From: Verrucomicrobiota bacterium
Lineage (GTDB): Bacteria > Verrucomicrobiota > Verrucomicrobiia > Limisphaerales > SIBE01
Reading direction: 5' to 3'
Length of the DNA: 57,672 nt
Assembly: GCA_016871515.1 (NCBI GenBank)
Contig: VHDE01000024.1
Span: 1 to 57,672 of the forward strand
Shown here: positions 17,468 through 26,872 of the stretch, one piece after another
Position numbering within the stretch: position 1 is the stretch's first letter
Layout of the letters: the number at the start of each line of letters is the position of its first letter
The notes under the pieces: model-generated
The model's input: only the letters and a program-made list of their open reading frames with translations
Databases searched by the model: none
What the model was told of the DNA's origin: nothing
Position numbers and translations under genes: made by a program

Positions 17468-17784
17468 ATGCGCACGTCCGAACCCATGACGCGGAACGAA
17501 GCGAAAACCCGCCCCGGCTTGATCGAGCGATTGCGCAATCGCGACGACAAATCTGGGAAGAGGAATGGCAACAAAACCTCATGGATGTAGCGTTAGCTCG
17601 CGTAAAGGAGAAAGCGTCGATCAAAGAATTCCAGATTCTCGATCTTTACGTTCTGAAAGCGTGGCCGGTGAATGACGTCAAAAGAATGTTGCACGTGAGC
17701 GCGGCCCACGTCTATGTGACCAAACACCGTATCTCAGCTTTGATTAAGAAGGAGGTCCGGAAACTGGAGGAGGAGATGGCATGA
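17468..17784 (+). pseudogene. Sigma-factor paralogue with region 2 deleted
   Basis: A decayed copy of the sigma factor at 15392. The ATG at 17468 opens a frame whose segment KTRPGLIERLRNRDD corresponds to PTRQTLLSRLKNWDD of the intact paralogue. That frame ends at TAG 17588-17590. A second frame then carries WEEEWQQNLMDVALARVK, EFQILDLYVLKAWPV and HVSAAHVYVTKHRISALIKK to TGA at 17784, equal to the region 4 half of the intact protein. About 100 codons covering region 2 are missing and the frame is shifted at the junction (near 17550). Without region 2 it cannot bind core polymerase or melt promoters normally. Confidence 0.75.
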
Positions 17785-18247
17785 GAACATTGCTGCCGAT
17801 TTAACAGGAGATAACAGAGGAAACAGAGACTTGTATGAGAGCGGAACTGCCATCCGGAAACAATGCGCCGGTGAGGATACCAGCAGTTGTTTCCGCGAAC
17901 CTGACGGTAGGGCGGCGTTGCCGCGCCGCCACGTTAACACCATGTTGCAGGCGGCGCAGCAACGCCGCCCTACCGTTCAGGTTCATGGGCCATCGTGAAA
18001 TTTGAATACACCGGCCGTTTCTTTCGAATCGTGTTCGAGGTCTTTCATCGCAATCCGGCGATTCCCAGGCGATTGGTTGCGGCCCGGCGTCACGGCGATG
18101 AGTTCCGACGCAAGCTGCTGCGGAAGGTCATCCACAAAATTGGAATGACAAAAGCAGTGCGCCGCAGTTGTCTGGTCAAGACTCCAACACTCCAGCACTC
18201 CTAGATCCTGTTTCCTACACACCCAAAACTCTTCGTCATCTCCTCCA
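17785..18247. other. Region without clear gene
   Basis: About 460 bp lie between the sigma remnant and the WD40 remnant. It holds the GGTAGGGC palindrome at 17906-17974. After it, both strands have open frames (an Arg-rich one from GTG 17996 on plus; one ending FKFHDGP on minus), but neither has a recognisable domain. Confidence 0.5.
17906..17974. repeat. GGTAGGGC-family palindrome, copy 2
   Basis: The outer stem GGTAGGGC/GCCCTACC encloses two hairpins: GGCGGCG-TTGCCG-CGCCGCC at 17911-17930 and GGCGGCG-CAGCAA-CGCCGCC at 17950-17969. The flanks GAACCTGAC and GTTCAGGTTC extend the outer stem with one unpaired base. The right flank GGTTCATGGG is the inverse of the left flank of copy 1. Confidence 0.8.
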
Positions 18248-18716
18248 CCGTCACGGCCGTTTGCCGATGGCCGGATGCTGCTTACTGGCGGAAACAGCGG
18301 CATTATCCTTTGCGACACGGCGACCTGGCAGCCCGTTCACACCCTTGGCGGCCCCTCGGCTTTGACCATGACAACGAACTCTGGTCTGGCCTTTTGGAAA
18401 TCGGACACTCTCGAACTATTGGCTTCGCAGGAACTGCCGCATCATTGGACTTCGACCGCGATTTCGCCCAAGGGCGGACAGCTGGCCGTCAACATTTCCA
18501 GTTTGGCATGACACTGGCCGGGTCGCTTTTTCTCCTGATGGAGCTGCGCTGGCGATTGGCTATTATTCCCCGCGGCGAATCCAAGTCTGGCGCGCGCCTT
18601 TGGCTGCGGGATCAACTGGTCCCAAGCAGGCAAGATCGCCGCTTTTCTGGACAAATCTCTCCAACTCTGTTGCCTCTGTTCCCTCCTGTTGCGCCCAACT
18701 GCTGTTTCCAGGCTAA
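18248..18716 (+). pseudogene. WD40-repeat remnant
   Basis: Two WD40-like repeats remain in different frames. The first (about 18260-18500) reads ADGRMLLTGGNSGIILCDTA, then ATWQPVHTL and TSTAISPKGGQLAVN. After a frameshift near 18500 the second reads GRVAFSPDGAALAIGYY, then RRIQVW, and ends at TAA 18714-18716. In Verrucomicrobiota such repeats usually form the C-terminal half of a serine/threonine kinase encoded next to an ECF-type sigma factor. Here the kinase domain is absent and the neighbouring sigma gene is broken too, so the whole locus appears to have decayed together. Confidence 0.7.
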
Positions 18717-18750
18717 TTGCTAATCGATCGTCCAGCACCCAGCTAAAGTT

Positions 18751-18813
18751 GGCACGGCGGCGTTGCTGCGCCTGCATCGCGCTTGTATACGTGGCGGCGA
18801 GGCAGCGCCGCTC
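18751..18813. repeat. Degenerate GGCGGCG-type palindrome
   Basis: GGCGGCGTTGCTGCGCC and GGCGGCGAGGCAGCGCCGC lie about 20 nt apart and resemble worn hairpins of the GGTAGGGC family. The outer stem has been lost (GGCACGGC against GCCGCTCT). Confidence 0.45.
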
Positions 18814-18890
18814 TATCTTATCTTAGGGTTTATCGGCAGAGCCTTCTGCTAAAGACTTGAAATGTTCGAAGGGCGAGGAAAGATAGCGCC

Positions 18891-20258
18891 ATGCTATCAC
18901 CCTGGATTTGTTGTTCGTCCCCGCATTCGCTCCGAGTGACGCGCTGGCTCGCGATTGTCACGCTAATCACTTTATCGTTGAGCAGTCAGGCCGCAACGCT
19001 GCGGAAAGCTGTTGCGTCACGCGTCAACGCCGAATATGCCAGTCTGGAGACACTCTACAAACATCTGCACGCGCATCCCGAACTCTCGTATCACGAAGAG
19101 AACACCGCCGCCAAGATCAGCGACGAACTGAAACAAATCGGTTTCCAAGTGACAGGCAAAATCGGCGGCCATGGCATCGTCGGTGTCTTGAAGAATGGCG
19201 CCGGTCCGACTGTTCTGGTGCGCACGGATTTGGATGCGCTGCCAGTGAAGGAGGAAACCGGTTTGCCGTACGCCAGTCGCGTCCGGACCAAGGACGACAA
19301 AGGAAACGAGGTCAGCGTGATGCATGCGTGCGGGCACGACATGCACATGACGGTCTTTGCCGGCACAGCCCGCGTGCTCGCAGCCTTGAGGGACAAGTGG
19401 AACGGCACGTTGGTGATGATCGGTCAACCGGCAGAAGAACGCGTCGGCGGCGCGAAGGCAATGTTGGCGGATGGGCTGTTCACGCGCTTTCCGAAACCTG
19501 ATTATTGCCTGGCGCTGCACGTCAATTCGCAGTTGCCGGCCGGCAGCGTCGGTTACACGGAAGGTTACATGCTCGCCAACGTCGATGGTCTGAATATCAC
19601 CATCCGCGGAGTCAGCGGCCACGGCGCTTGGCCGCATACGACGAAAGATCCGATTGTGCTGGCGGCGCAAACGATTCTTGCGTTGCAGACCATTGTGAGC
19701 CGCGAGACGGCGCCCGGCGATCCTGCGGTGATCACCGTTGGTTCGATTCACGGCGGAACCAAGCACAACATTATTCCGGACGAAGTGACGTTGCAGTTGA
19801 CGCTGCGGTCGTATTCCGACGAAGTGCGCGCCCACAACATCGAGGCGGTGAAACGCATCACCAAGGGCTTAGCCCAAGCCGCTGGATTGCCGGAGAACCG
19901 GATGCCGATCGTGACGCTCGAAAACGAGTCGAGCTCGGCGACCTACAACGATCCTGCCCTCGCGGCGCGCGTCGCGAATGTCTTTCGGTCGTGGTTCGGT
20001 GAAGAGAACACGATACGCGAGAAACCGGTGATGGGCGCGGAAGACTTTGGCCTTTATGGACGAACCGAACATAAGGTCCCAATCTGCATGTTCTGGCTTG
20101 GCACCGTGGACCCAAAGCGCGTTCAAGAAAGCAAGCGGACTGGGCAATCGTTGCCTTCGCTTCACTCCAGCACATTTCACCCGATTCCCGAACCGACGAT
20201 CAAAACGGGTGTCACGGCGATGACGGCCGCCGCGTTGGAGCTTCTGGGAAAGAAGTAA
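18891..20258 (+). CDS. Secreted M20-family amidohydrolase
   Basis: A 455-residue zinc amidohydrolase/peptidase of the M20 (AbgB/hippuricase-like) type, which removes acyl or amino-acid groups from small amides. An N-terminal hydrophobic segment (ALAIVTLITLSLSSQA-like, residues 20-34) predicts export. Metal ligands are seen in HACGHD (145-150), the acid/base glutamate pair in PAEERVGG (about 182-183), and MGAEDFG near the C terminus. The dimerisation insert contains VSGHGAWPHTTKDPI. Export is unusual among M20 amidohydrolases but common in Verrucomicrobiota with large secretomes. Substrate unknown. Confidence 0.92.
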   Translation: MLSPWICCSSPHSLRVTRWLAIVTLITLSLSSQAATLRKAVASRVNAEYASLETLYKHLHAHPELSYHEENTAAKISDELKQIGFQVTGKIGGHGIVGVLKNGAGPTVLVRTDLDALPVKEETGLPYASRVRTKDDKGNEVSVMHACGHDMHMTVFAGTARVLAALRDKWNGTLVMIGQPAEERVGGAKAMLADGLFTRFPKPDYCLALHVNSQLPAGSVGYTEGYMLANVDGLNITIRGVSGHGAWPHTTKDPIVLAAQTILALQTIVSRETAPGDPAVITVGSIHGGTKHNIIPDEVTLQLTLRSYSDEVRAHNIEAVKRITKGLAQAAGLPENRMPIVTLENESSSATYNDPALAARVANVFRSWFGEENTIREKPVMGAEDFGLYGRTEHKVPICMFWLGTVDPKRVQESKRTGQSLPSLHSSTFHPIPEPTIKTGVTAMTAAALELLGKK

Positions 20259-20644
20259 ATGAAAAAGCGCCCACCAGTCTGAAATTGCCCTTCGCTGCTG
20301 TTCGGATCGGTGATGATCTCACCTTCGTAGCCATTGGGCGGCGAACTGGCCGCTGATTTCGGACTGAGATTGAAGGACTGCTGCTGAATAAAATAACGGG
20401 ATTGGTCGGCAAAGATCGAGAAGAAGGTGCGAACCACTAACTCAAAGCACACAACATTGGTACAGTCCGCAGTTGGTAGGGCGAACCTGCCGGTGAGCCT
20501 ACAAACAGTAATCGCGAATTGCTTCGGTCGGCTCATCAGCAGGTTCGCCCTACCTAAAAACTGCTTTGTTCAATCGCCAAGGCGGAATGTAGCAATGTCG
20601 CAAGTCTCGATTTAATGGTGGTACTGTCGAAATACGGTCAAGGC
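20259..20644. other. Region without intact gene; possible minus-strand remnant plus palindrome
   Basis: About 385 bp lie between converging genes. The minus strand from about 20430 to 20270 has a protein-like stretch (FADQSRYFIQQQSFNLSPKS, then YEGEIITDPNSSEGQFQTGG) with no identifiable start or domain, possibly debris. The GGTAGGGC palindrome at 20475-20554 fills much of the rest. Confidence 0.4.
20475..20554. repeat. GGTAGGGC-family palindrome, copy 3
   Basis: Perfect 16-nt arms, GGTAGGGCGAACCTGC and its complement, at 20475-20490 and 20539-20554. The centre contains AACAGTAATCGCG, nearly the same as AACAGTAATTGCG in copy 1, showing common descent rather than chance pairing. Confidence 0.8.
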
Positions 20645-23317
20645 TTACTTGCCTGCCTTCATATTCCGATTGCCCGCTTTTCCTTTGAGCGGCATGGAAT
20701 TCAACGGTTTCGCATCGAGTTTCTTCTTCAAATCGTCGAACTCTTTCCGCAACTCGCGGTTTTTCTTTTGCAACTCGAGGATTTCATTTCGCAAGTCTTT
20801 CAGATCATCGGCCGGTTTTTTGGCGGCACGGACGGCGGCGATGGCGCGTTCTGCCGCCGAACGTTCCGGACTTTCTTTCGAGGCGCTCGCGAATGTCTCA
20901 AGAACCGGAATGGACTTCAAATCCTGAAGAACCCCGAGCGCGTTGATGGCCGCCAGTTGCACTTGTTTCCTTTTGTCATTCGTGAATGGCGTTAAGAATT
21001 GACGCACCGCGTCTTTGTTCTCTTCGTTCCGCGCCAGGTAAGCAACGGCATCGAGCGACCGGCGAATTCCCTGAGTCGAAAACGCTCGCGGCCGCTGGGT
21101 GAGTGCGTTAAGCAACGGCGCAACATAGCTCGGATCGTCCTGGCCACGCATCGCACGGATGGCGGCATCTGCCAATTCGTTCCGGTACGATTCAGAGTTC
21201 AGATACTTGAGCAGCGTTTCTCGCGCGTCCGAATGGCCATAGGCGCTCAGCGCGTGAAGAGCCAATATGAGGATTTCCGGATTCTTCTCCTGATTCAGAA
21301 TTTGCCGCGCCGCTTGATACGTTTCATCGCGGTAAAAGCTAAGCAGTGCTTTGGTCACGTACTGGCGAACCCGCGCGTCTGAGTCTGATTGTTGTCGGGC
21401 ATCGTTCAAAGCGGCCAACGCCTCGTCCGTATGAATGGCCCCGAGCGCTTTGGCGGCTTCAACTCGAACGCCGTAATAACGGTCGGTCTTCAACGCTTGC
21501 TTGAGCTTTTCGACCGAGGAGCGGTCCTTCTTCGAGGCTAATTGCTCGATCGCCAGGAGACGACCGATCATGTCGTCTTTGGCTCCAAGCTGGGCGTGCA
21601 ACATCGCATCAGGCGCCGAGAACTTGACCTTGGCCAACAGCGCAAACTCTGGGTCCACCCGCACGATCTCCGGCGCTTCCTCCAACGCAAAATAAAAGTC
21701 TTCGGCTTTCTCTTTGACCGTTATTCGGCGATCAGCGACGCCCGATTTCGACTTGAAGCGAACCGTGAGAGGAAAATTGAAGAGCAGGACGGTTTCGCCG
21801 AGTTTCTGATTTTGCGCGATTGAAAGTTTGGCCATCTTCGCTTTCGCATCCCAGGCGTAACTGACGCCCAGTTCGGGATGGTGCGCATGATAAACCCATT
21901 GATCGAAGAACTGGTCGTAGGAGCGTCCGGACAATTCTTCAATCACCGAATTCAAATCTTCCGTCACGACCGTGTCATATTGATTCCGTTCTAAATAGGC
22001 CTTAATGCATCTGCGAAAGAGCGCGTCACCCAATTGCGAGCGGAGCATGTGCAGCACCCAGCTTCCTTTCGGATATGCCAGATAGCTGAACTGTTCGTTC
22101 GGGTCGTCGAATTTGCGATGGACGATTGGCTTGGTGTCATCGGTGCGATCTATGAATTCCCTTGCATCGAGGTACAGGCCGTAGAGCAATTCATCGCGGC
22201 CATGTTTGTGTCCGGCGTAGAGATGGGCGTAATAGGTGGCGAAACCCTCGTTGAGCCAAAGATGACTCCAATCTTTGCACGTGACGAGGTCGCCGAACCA
22301 TTGATGGGCCAGTTCGTGAGCGACGAGTCCTTCACTGCTGCGCGTGTTCTCCGTGGCAGTCGTGAAGAGCGTGCTATCGGTTAACGTCGTAATGCTCGTG
22401 TTTTCCATCCCGCCGGCGACAAAGTCGTTCACGCAGACCTGATAATATTTGTTCCAGGGATACGGCACGCCGATTTCGTCCTCGAAATACGCCATCATAT
22501 CCTTGGTGTCGCGAAAGGAATTGACCGCCTGATCGATTTGGGATGGCGGCGTGAAGAACGCCAACGGAATGTCCTTGTATTGGTCTCCGATCTTTTTGAA
22601 GTAACCCGCGACGAGCGAGATCAAATAGTTGACGTGCGGTTTCTCTTGCAACCACCGAAACGCCACGAGGCCCTTGGCCGATTCCGGTTGTTCCGGCATG
22701 AGACGTCCGTTGGATAGAACGATCATCCCTTCCGGAACTCGGCACGTAATTTCAGAAGTGAACTTCTCGTTGGGGAAATCGTAACAGGGATACCAATGCC
22801 GCGCCTCGATGGCTTCTCCTTGGGTAAACAAATGCGTTTCTCCTTCTTTGTAGCCCATCTCGGGTGTCCGGAAGTACAGCCCTTGTTTGGGCTCGGCTGA
22901 ATAACTGATCGTCACGCTTACCTCGTTATCGGCCGGAATCGGATTCTCGAAAGTGACGATCACATGCTTGTCGGTCACTTGAAAGCTTTGAACCCTTTGG
23001 GTCGCTTCTACGGAGGACACGGCCAAATCGACGGCATCAAGACGCAGCTCTTCGAGCGGTCGCGCTATCGGCTGGAATCGGATGATCGTCTTGCCTGACA
23101 CGGTGCGCTGCTTGAAATCGGGCGTTACGTCGATCGCGAGATGCAGGACATCGACTTCACGATCGGGCGCGTACTTGCGGTGCGCCGACGAATCGATGGG
23201 CGCGAGAAACGAAAAGGATTTAGCACAGTGAACTTCCGAAAGCTCATTTCCTCTGGAAGGAATCAGCGCCAAAACGGCGACGCTGCAGGCCAACAAACGA
23301 ACTGTGGTCAGAATCAT
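20645..23317 (-). CDS. M1-family aminopeptidase with HEAT-repeat C terminus
   Basis: An 890-residue zinc aminopeptidase of the aminopeptidase N/leukotriene A4 hydrolase family. A signal peptide (VRLLACSVAVLALIPSRG) suggests a periplasmic or extracellular location. The exopeptidase motif is GGMEN instead of the usual GAMEN. The zinc site is HELAHQW at about residue 334, with the third ligand in LWLNEGFATY. The last 300 residues carry HEAT-like helical repeats (ALGAIHTDEALAAL, AINALGVLQDLKSIP) and finish with a charged coiled coil (LELQKKNRELRKEFDDLKKK) and a lysine-rich tail. The HEAT and coiled-coil extension is longer than in standard M1 enzymes. Confidence 0.93.
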   Translation of the reverse strand: MILTTVRLLACSVAVLALIPSRGNELSEVHCAKSFSFLAPIDSSAHRKYAPDREVDVLHLAIDVTPDFKQRTVSGKTIIRFQPIARPLEELRLDAVDLAVSSVEATQRVQSFQVTDKHVIVTFENPIPADNEVSVTISYSAEPKQGLYFRTPEMGYKEGETHLFTQGEAIEARHWYPCYDFPNEKFTSEITCRVPEGMIVLSNGRLMPEQPESAKGLVAFRWLQEKPHVNYLISLVAGYFKKIGDQYKDIPLAFFTPPSQIDQAVNSFRDTKDMMAYFEDEIGVPYPWNKYYQVCVNDFVAGGMENTSITTLTDSTLFTTATENTRSSEGLVAHELAHQWFGDLVTCKDWSHLWLNEGFATYYAHLYAGHKHGRDELLYGLYLDAREFIDRTDDTKPIVHRKFDDPNEQFSYLAYPKGSWVLHMLRSQLGDALFRRCIKAYLERNQYDTVVTEDLNSVIEELSGRSYDQFFDQWVYHAHHPELGVSYAWDAKAKMAKLSIAQNQKLGETVLLFNFPLTVRFKSKSGVADRRITVKEKAEDFYFALEEAPEIVRVDPEFALLAKVKFSAPDAMLHAQLGAKDDMIGRLLAIEQLASKKDRSSVEKLKQALKTDRYYGVRVEAAKALGAIHTDEALAALNDARQQSDSDARVRQYVTKALLSFYRDETYQAARQILNQEKNPEILILALHALSAYGHSDARETLLKYLNSESYRNELADAAIRAMRGQDDPSYVAPLLNALTQRPRAFSTQGIRRSLDAVAYLARNEENKDAVRQFLTPFTNDKRKQVQLAAINALGVLQDLKSIPVLETFASASKESPERSAAERAIAAVRAAKKPADDLKDLRNEILELQKKNRELRKEFDDLKKKLDAKPLNSMPLKGKAGNRNMKAGK

Positions 23318-23391
23318 GCGCTGTATCTACACCAGCTCGCAAAGCACAGCACGGAGAAAATCTTCGCGCCGAACACTTCGACCCATTGAAC

Positions 23392-25614
23392 TCAAAACAG
23401 ATTTACTGGATCGATATCGACGGTTAGCAGGATGTCTTCTGGGAGTTTAACGCCATCTGGAATATTGGCCAGGTGCTGACTGAGTTTGGCCATCTGACGC
23501 GTCCGCAGCATGATTTGATAACGGTAATAGGTCTCAGCGCGAAGCAACGGCGACGGCGCGGGACCGGCAATGATCAAATCCTTCCAATCGGCCAATTCCT
23601 TTTCCAGTTCACGCTTCAGATGTTCGATCGAAAGCTTGACCTTGTCTTCGTTTCGCCCGCGCACCGTCAACATCGCGGCCCGGCTCACGGGCGGATATTT
23701 GAGTTGCTCACGAAATTCCAACTCCTGCTCGTAAAATCCCGCGAAGTCATGACGACGAGCGAACTGGATGGCCGAATGAAACGGAGTGAACGATTGCACG
23801 ATAACCTCGCCTTCGACATCGCCGCGTCCCGCCCGTCCTGAAACCTGAGTCAACAACTGAAACGTCCGCTCTCCCGAACGAAAATCAGGCAGGTGCAAGC
23901 TCAGATCAGCGTAGATAATTCCAACCAAGGTCACGTTCGGAAAATGCAGCCCTTTGGCGATCATCTGAGTGCCAACGAGCACATCGATCTTCCCGACGCG
24001 GAAATCGCCGAGGATGCGCGGCAAATCGTCTTTCCGTTTGAGCGCGTCGGAATCCATGCGTTCGACACGCGCTTGAGGAAACAACTTGAAGAGCGTTTCC
24101 TCAACCCGCTCTGTGCCCAAACCGGCGTGACGGATTGCTGGATTGCGGCAGGTGGGTTCCGGGCAAACAGCGGGCGCGTTATCGCTGTGCCCGCAAATAT
24201 GGCAGCAAAGCTTTTCGATCCGTCGATGGTAGGTCAACGCGATGCTGCAATTCGGACATCCGGCGACATATCCGCATTTCGGACATTGCAAGGAGGACGC
24301 GTACCCTCGGCGATTCAGAAAGAGCATCACTTGCTCCTTCTTTTCGAGGCGGCTTGTAATCGCATTTCTCAGAACCTCGGAGAAAATCGGAATGCCTTTC
24401 CCTTTGCGAGCTTCATTCCGCATATCGACCACGCGGATTAATGGCAGGTTCTTGTCGTCCGCGCGCGACAGCATTTGCAAAAGCCCGTACTTGCCCTTCT
24501 GCGCATTGTAAAAACTTTCCAACGATGGCGTGGCCGATCCGAGCACCACCACCGCGCCTTCGATTTGACCACGCATCACCGCCACATCTCTTGCATGATA
24601 GCGCGGGGCTTCCTCCTGCTTGTAAGAATGCTCGTGTTCCTCGTCCACGATGATCAACCCGACCGGATCGACCGGCGCGAAGACCGCCGAACGCGCCCCA
24701 ATGACAATGCGGGCGCGGCCTTGGCGAATTTTGTGCCATTCATCGTGCCGTTCGCCGGCCGACAAGTGACTGTGCAAAACGGCCACCAAAGTTTTTTGCG
24801 GGCCGCTGGTAAACCGCGCTTTGAAACGCTCGACCGTTTGAGGCGTTAGGGAAATCTCGGGGACCAAAACGATAGCTCCTTTGCCCTGCTCTAAAGCGTA
24901 AGCAATCGCCTGCAAATAGACTTCGGTTTTGCCGCTGCCGGTAACGCCGTGCAACAGGAACGATGCTGGCTTTTCACCGGGCGAATCCATGGCCTTGATA
25001 ATCTGCTCGACCGCAACCTTCTGATCCGGATTCAAGGCGAGCGCTTGCGTGGGCAAGATGACTTCGTTCGCGTAAGGATCACGCTCCGCGATTTGGGCGG
25101 CAATCGTTAGAAGGCCGGCATCTTCCAAACGGCGCACAGTGCCTGAGGTCGTGTCGGCGAGTTGGAGCAACTCTTGCAGAGGCATTTCTTTGCGTGCGGT
25201 GATGATGTCGAGGACCTGTTGCTGGCGCTTTGTCACCTTCGGCATCGTCGCTTGCCACGGAACCACCCGCACGAACAACCGTTCTTTCCAGCCTTTTTGT
25301 TCTTTGCGCACGGCATCTGGGAGCACGCTTTTCAAGGCGATCTCGAGCGGGCAGCAGTAATAGTCCGCCATCCATCGGGCGAGTTGCAGCACATTCAGGG
25401 TGAGCAAGGCTTGCCGGCCAATTACCTTCAGAATGGGACGTAGATTAGTATGGGGAGACTCCTCGGCCAGCGCGGTCACCGAACCTAGGACTTTGCGGGT
25501 GGCGAACGGGACTTTGACGCGCGTACCGACCTTAACCTCCTCCTCAAACTCCGGCGGAATCAGGTAGTCAAACTCCTTTCGCAACGTCAAATCCAATGTA
25601 ACACGAGCGATCAT
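23392..25614 (-). CDS. priA: Primosomal protein N' (replication restart helicase PriA)
   Basis: A 740-residue PriA helicase that reloads the replisome at stalled forks. The N-terminal DNA-binding domain begins MIARVTLDLTLRKEFDYLIP. Walker A is in LLHGVTGSGKTEVYLQAI, the DEEH box in LIIVDEEHEHSYKQEEAPRY. The zinc-binding cysteines lie in CPKCGYVAGCPNCSIAL and CCHICGHSD with two further ones in CPEPTC. Motifs V/VI (GTQMIAKGLHFPNVTLV, and QVSGRAGRGD) are intact. Length is normal. It converges on nothing essential in view and ends 74 bp from the aminopeptidase gene. Confidence 0.96.
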   Translation of the reverse strand: MIARVTLDLTLRKEFDYLIPPEFEEEVKVGTRVKVPFATRKVLGSVTALAEESPHTNLRPILKVIGRQALLTLNVLQLARWMADYYCCPLEIALKSVLPDAVRKEQKGWKERLFVRVVPWQATMPKVTKRQQQVLDIITARKEMPLQELLQLADTTSGTVRRLEDAGLLTIAAQIAERDPYANEVILPTQALALNPDQKVAVEQIIKAMDSPGEKPASFLLHGVTGSGKTEVYLQAIAYALEQGKGAIVLVPEISLTPQTVERFKARFTSGPQKTLVAVLHSHLSAGERHDEWHKIRQGRARIVIGARSAVFAPVDPVGLIIVDEEHEHSYKQEEAPRYHARDVAVMRGQIEGAVVVLGSATPSLESFYNAQKGKYGLLQMLSRADDKNLPLIRVVDMRNEARKGKGIPIFSEVLRNAITSRLEKKEQVMLFLNRRGYASSLQCPKCGYVAGCPNCSIALTYHRRIEKLCCHICGHSDNAPAVCPEPTCRNPAIRHAGLGTERVEETLFKLFPQARVERMDSDALKRKDDLPRILGDFRVGKIDVLVGTQMIAKGLHFPNVTLVGIIYADLSLHLPDFRSGERTFQLLTQVSGRAGRGDVEGEVIVQSFTPFHSAIQFARRHDFAGFYEQELEFREQLKYPPVSRAAMLTVRGRNEDKVKLSIEHLKRELEKELADWKDLIIAGPAPSPLLRAETYYRYQIMLRTRQMAKLSQHLANIPDGVKLPEDILLTVDIDPVNLF

Positions 25615-25678
25615 CCCTAAGAATCGAGGGTGACTGGCCCAGTGTCTAGGGGAAATTTGGCTTGGTCAAGCGCTCCAT

Positions 25679-26599
25679 TTACTTCTCTCTACGGGTATTC
25701 GCGCGTGACAGTTTACCGGCTGCTTTCCATTCCAGCAGCAATTCACGGAAGCGCTGCACGGGGGGAGAGTCATCATCTTCCTGCCAGACGAAAACGAGTG
25801 GCACACGTTGGACCGGCTTCAACAAGATGAAGCTCAACGCCGGGGCGGGTGTGACGACGCTTTCTGTCACAACGCCAACCCCCGCGCCAGCTTCCACGTA
25901 ACTCATCACCGTCCCAATAAGACTTGGGGTATGGGCCAGACGCGGTGTAACACCCGCCTGCCGGCATCCCGCAATGACAGCGTCGTGCAAACCGATGCCT
26001 TCGCGACGGGCCAACACGATGAGCGGTTGTCCAGCCAGCACTGACCATGGCACGGAAGGGCGTTTGGCGAGCGGGTGATTCGTGGGCACGACAACGCCCA
26101 GCCTTTCTTCATGAATCGAGAGGGTGCGCAAGCCGAGTTCCTCGTGCACCAGCACTGGGCGCGTCAAGGCGGCGGACAAGCGGCCTTTGGCCACCATCTC
26201 CCACACGCGTTCCGGCGTGCGTTCTTCAAGGTGTATGGAGACGAGCGGATAACGCTGGCGATAATCCTGGAGCAAGCGGCCGAGAAACGGCTGCGTCGGC
26301 GGACCGATATAACCGAGACGAAGTTCTCCTTCTTCTCCGGCAGCCGTCCGGCGCACGCGGTGTGTCAATTCTTCCACTTGCTGCAGAAGCATCGCCGCTT
26401 CTCGCAAAAGGATCGCTCCGGCCGGAGTGAGCCGAACAAGATGACGAGTCCGCTCGAGCACATCGGCGCCCAGCAACAGTTCCAATTGCTTGATCGCCCG
26501 GCTCAATGCAGGTTGCGCAATGTGCAAACGTTTCGCCGCCCGCGAGAAGCTCAACTCTTCCGCAACAGCTTGAAAATACCGAAGATGGCGCAGTTCCAT
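25679..26599 (-). CDS. LysR-family transcriptional regulator
   Basis: A 306-residue LysR regulator. The N-terminal helix-turn-helix is MELRHLRYFQAVAEELSFSR, then AAKRLHIAQPALSRAIKQLE. The effector-binding domain starts around GELRLGYIGPPTQPFLGRLL. The ATG at 26599 gives the canonical N terminus; the longer frame would run through a repeat. Its start codon is only 6 bp from the 136-bp four-hairpin element, so that element lies in its promoter/leader region. It is divergent from the ABC importer operon at 26873, and control of that operon is the likely role from LysR habit. Confidence 0.92.
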   Translation of the reverse strand: MELRHLRYFQAVAEELSFSRAAKRLHIAQPALSRAIKQLELLLGADVLERTRHLVRLTPAGAILLREAAMLLQQVEELTHRVRRTAAGEEGELRLGYIGPPTQPFLGRLLQDYRQRYPLVSIHLEERTPERVWEMVAKGRLSAALTRPVLVHEELGLRTLSIHEERLGVVVPTNHPLAKRPSVPWSVLAGQPLIVLARREGIGLHDAVIAGCRQAGVTPRLAHTPSLIGTVMSYVEAGAGVGVVTESVVTPAPALSFILLKPVQRVPLVFVWQEDDDSPPVQRFRELLLEWKAAGKLSRANTRREK

Positions 26600-26605
26600 A
26601 TGTTT

Positions 26606-26741
26606 CGTAACGCGGACTTTCAGTCTGCCGTATCGCCGATTTGTAATCGGCATTCCTTCCGCACCTCCCAGGACGCTCGAACTTGCGGGCGGTCCGCAGA
26701 ATACAATTCTGCGATACGGCAGACAGAAAGTCTGCGTTACG
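26606..26741. repeat. 136-bp four-hairpin element, copy 2
   Basis: Four 17-nt units lie at 26612-26628, 26635-26651, 26696-26712 and 26719-26735, with 6-nt spacers CGTATC and GATACG and a 44-nt centre, the same spacing as copy 1. The outer ends CGTAACGC and GCGTTACG pair perfectly. Two units (GCCGATT-TGT-AATCGGC and GCAGAAT-ACA-ATTCTGC) are perfect hairpins, and the other two have one mismatch each. Loops run TTC, TGT, ACA, GAA, a symmetrical set. Confidence 0.85.
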
Positions 26742-26872
26742 GCTTGGTGATGCTATCACGGCATCACCCTGATAGCGAAGCGCTATTTCCATTTCTAACC
26801 ACGATGAGTACAATCCAACTGTACTTGACACGAAAATTGCAGTAGGAAACGCAAATTACGCCCAAAGGCATC

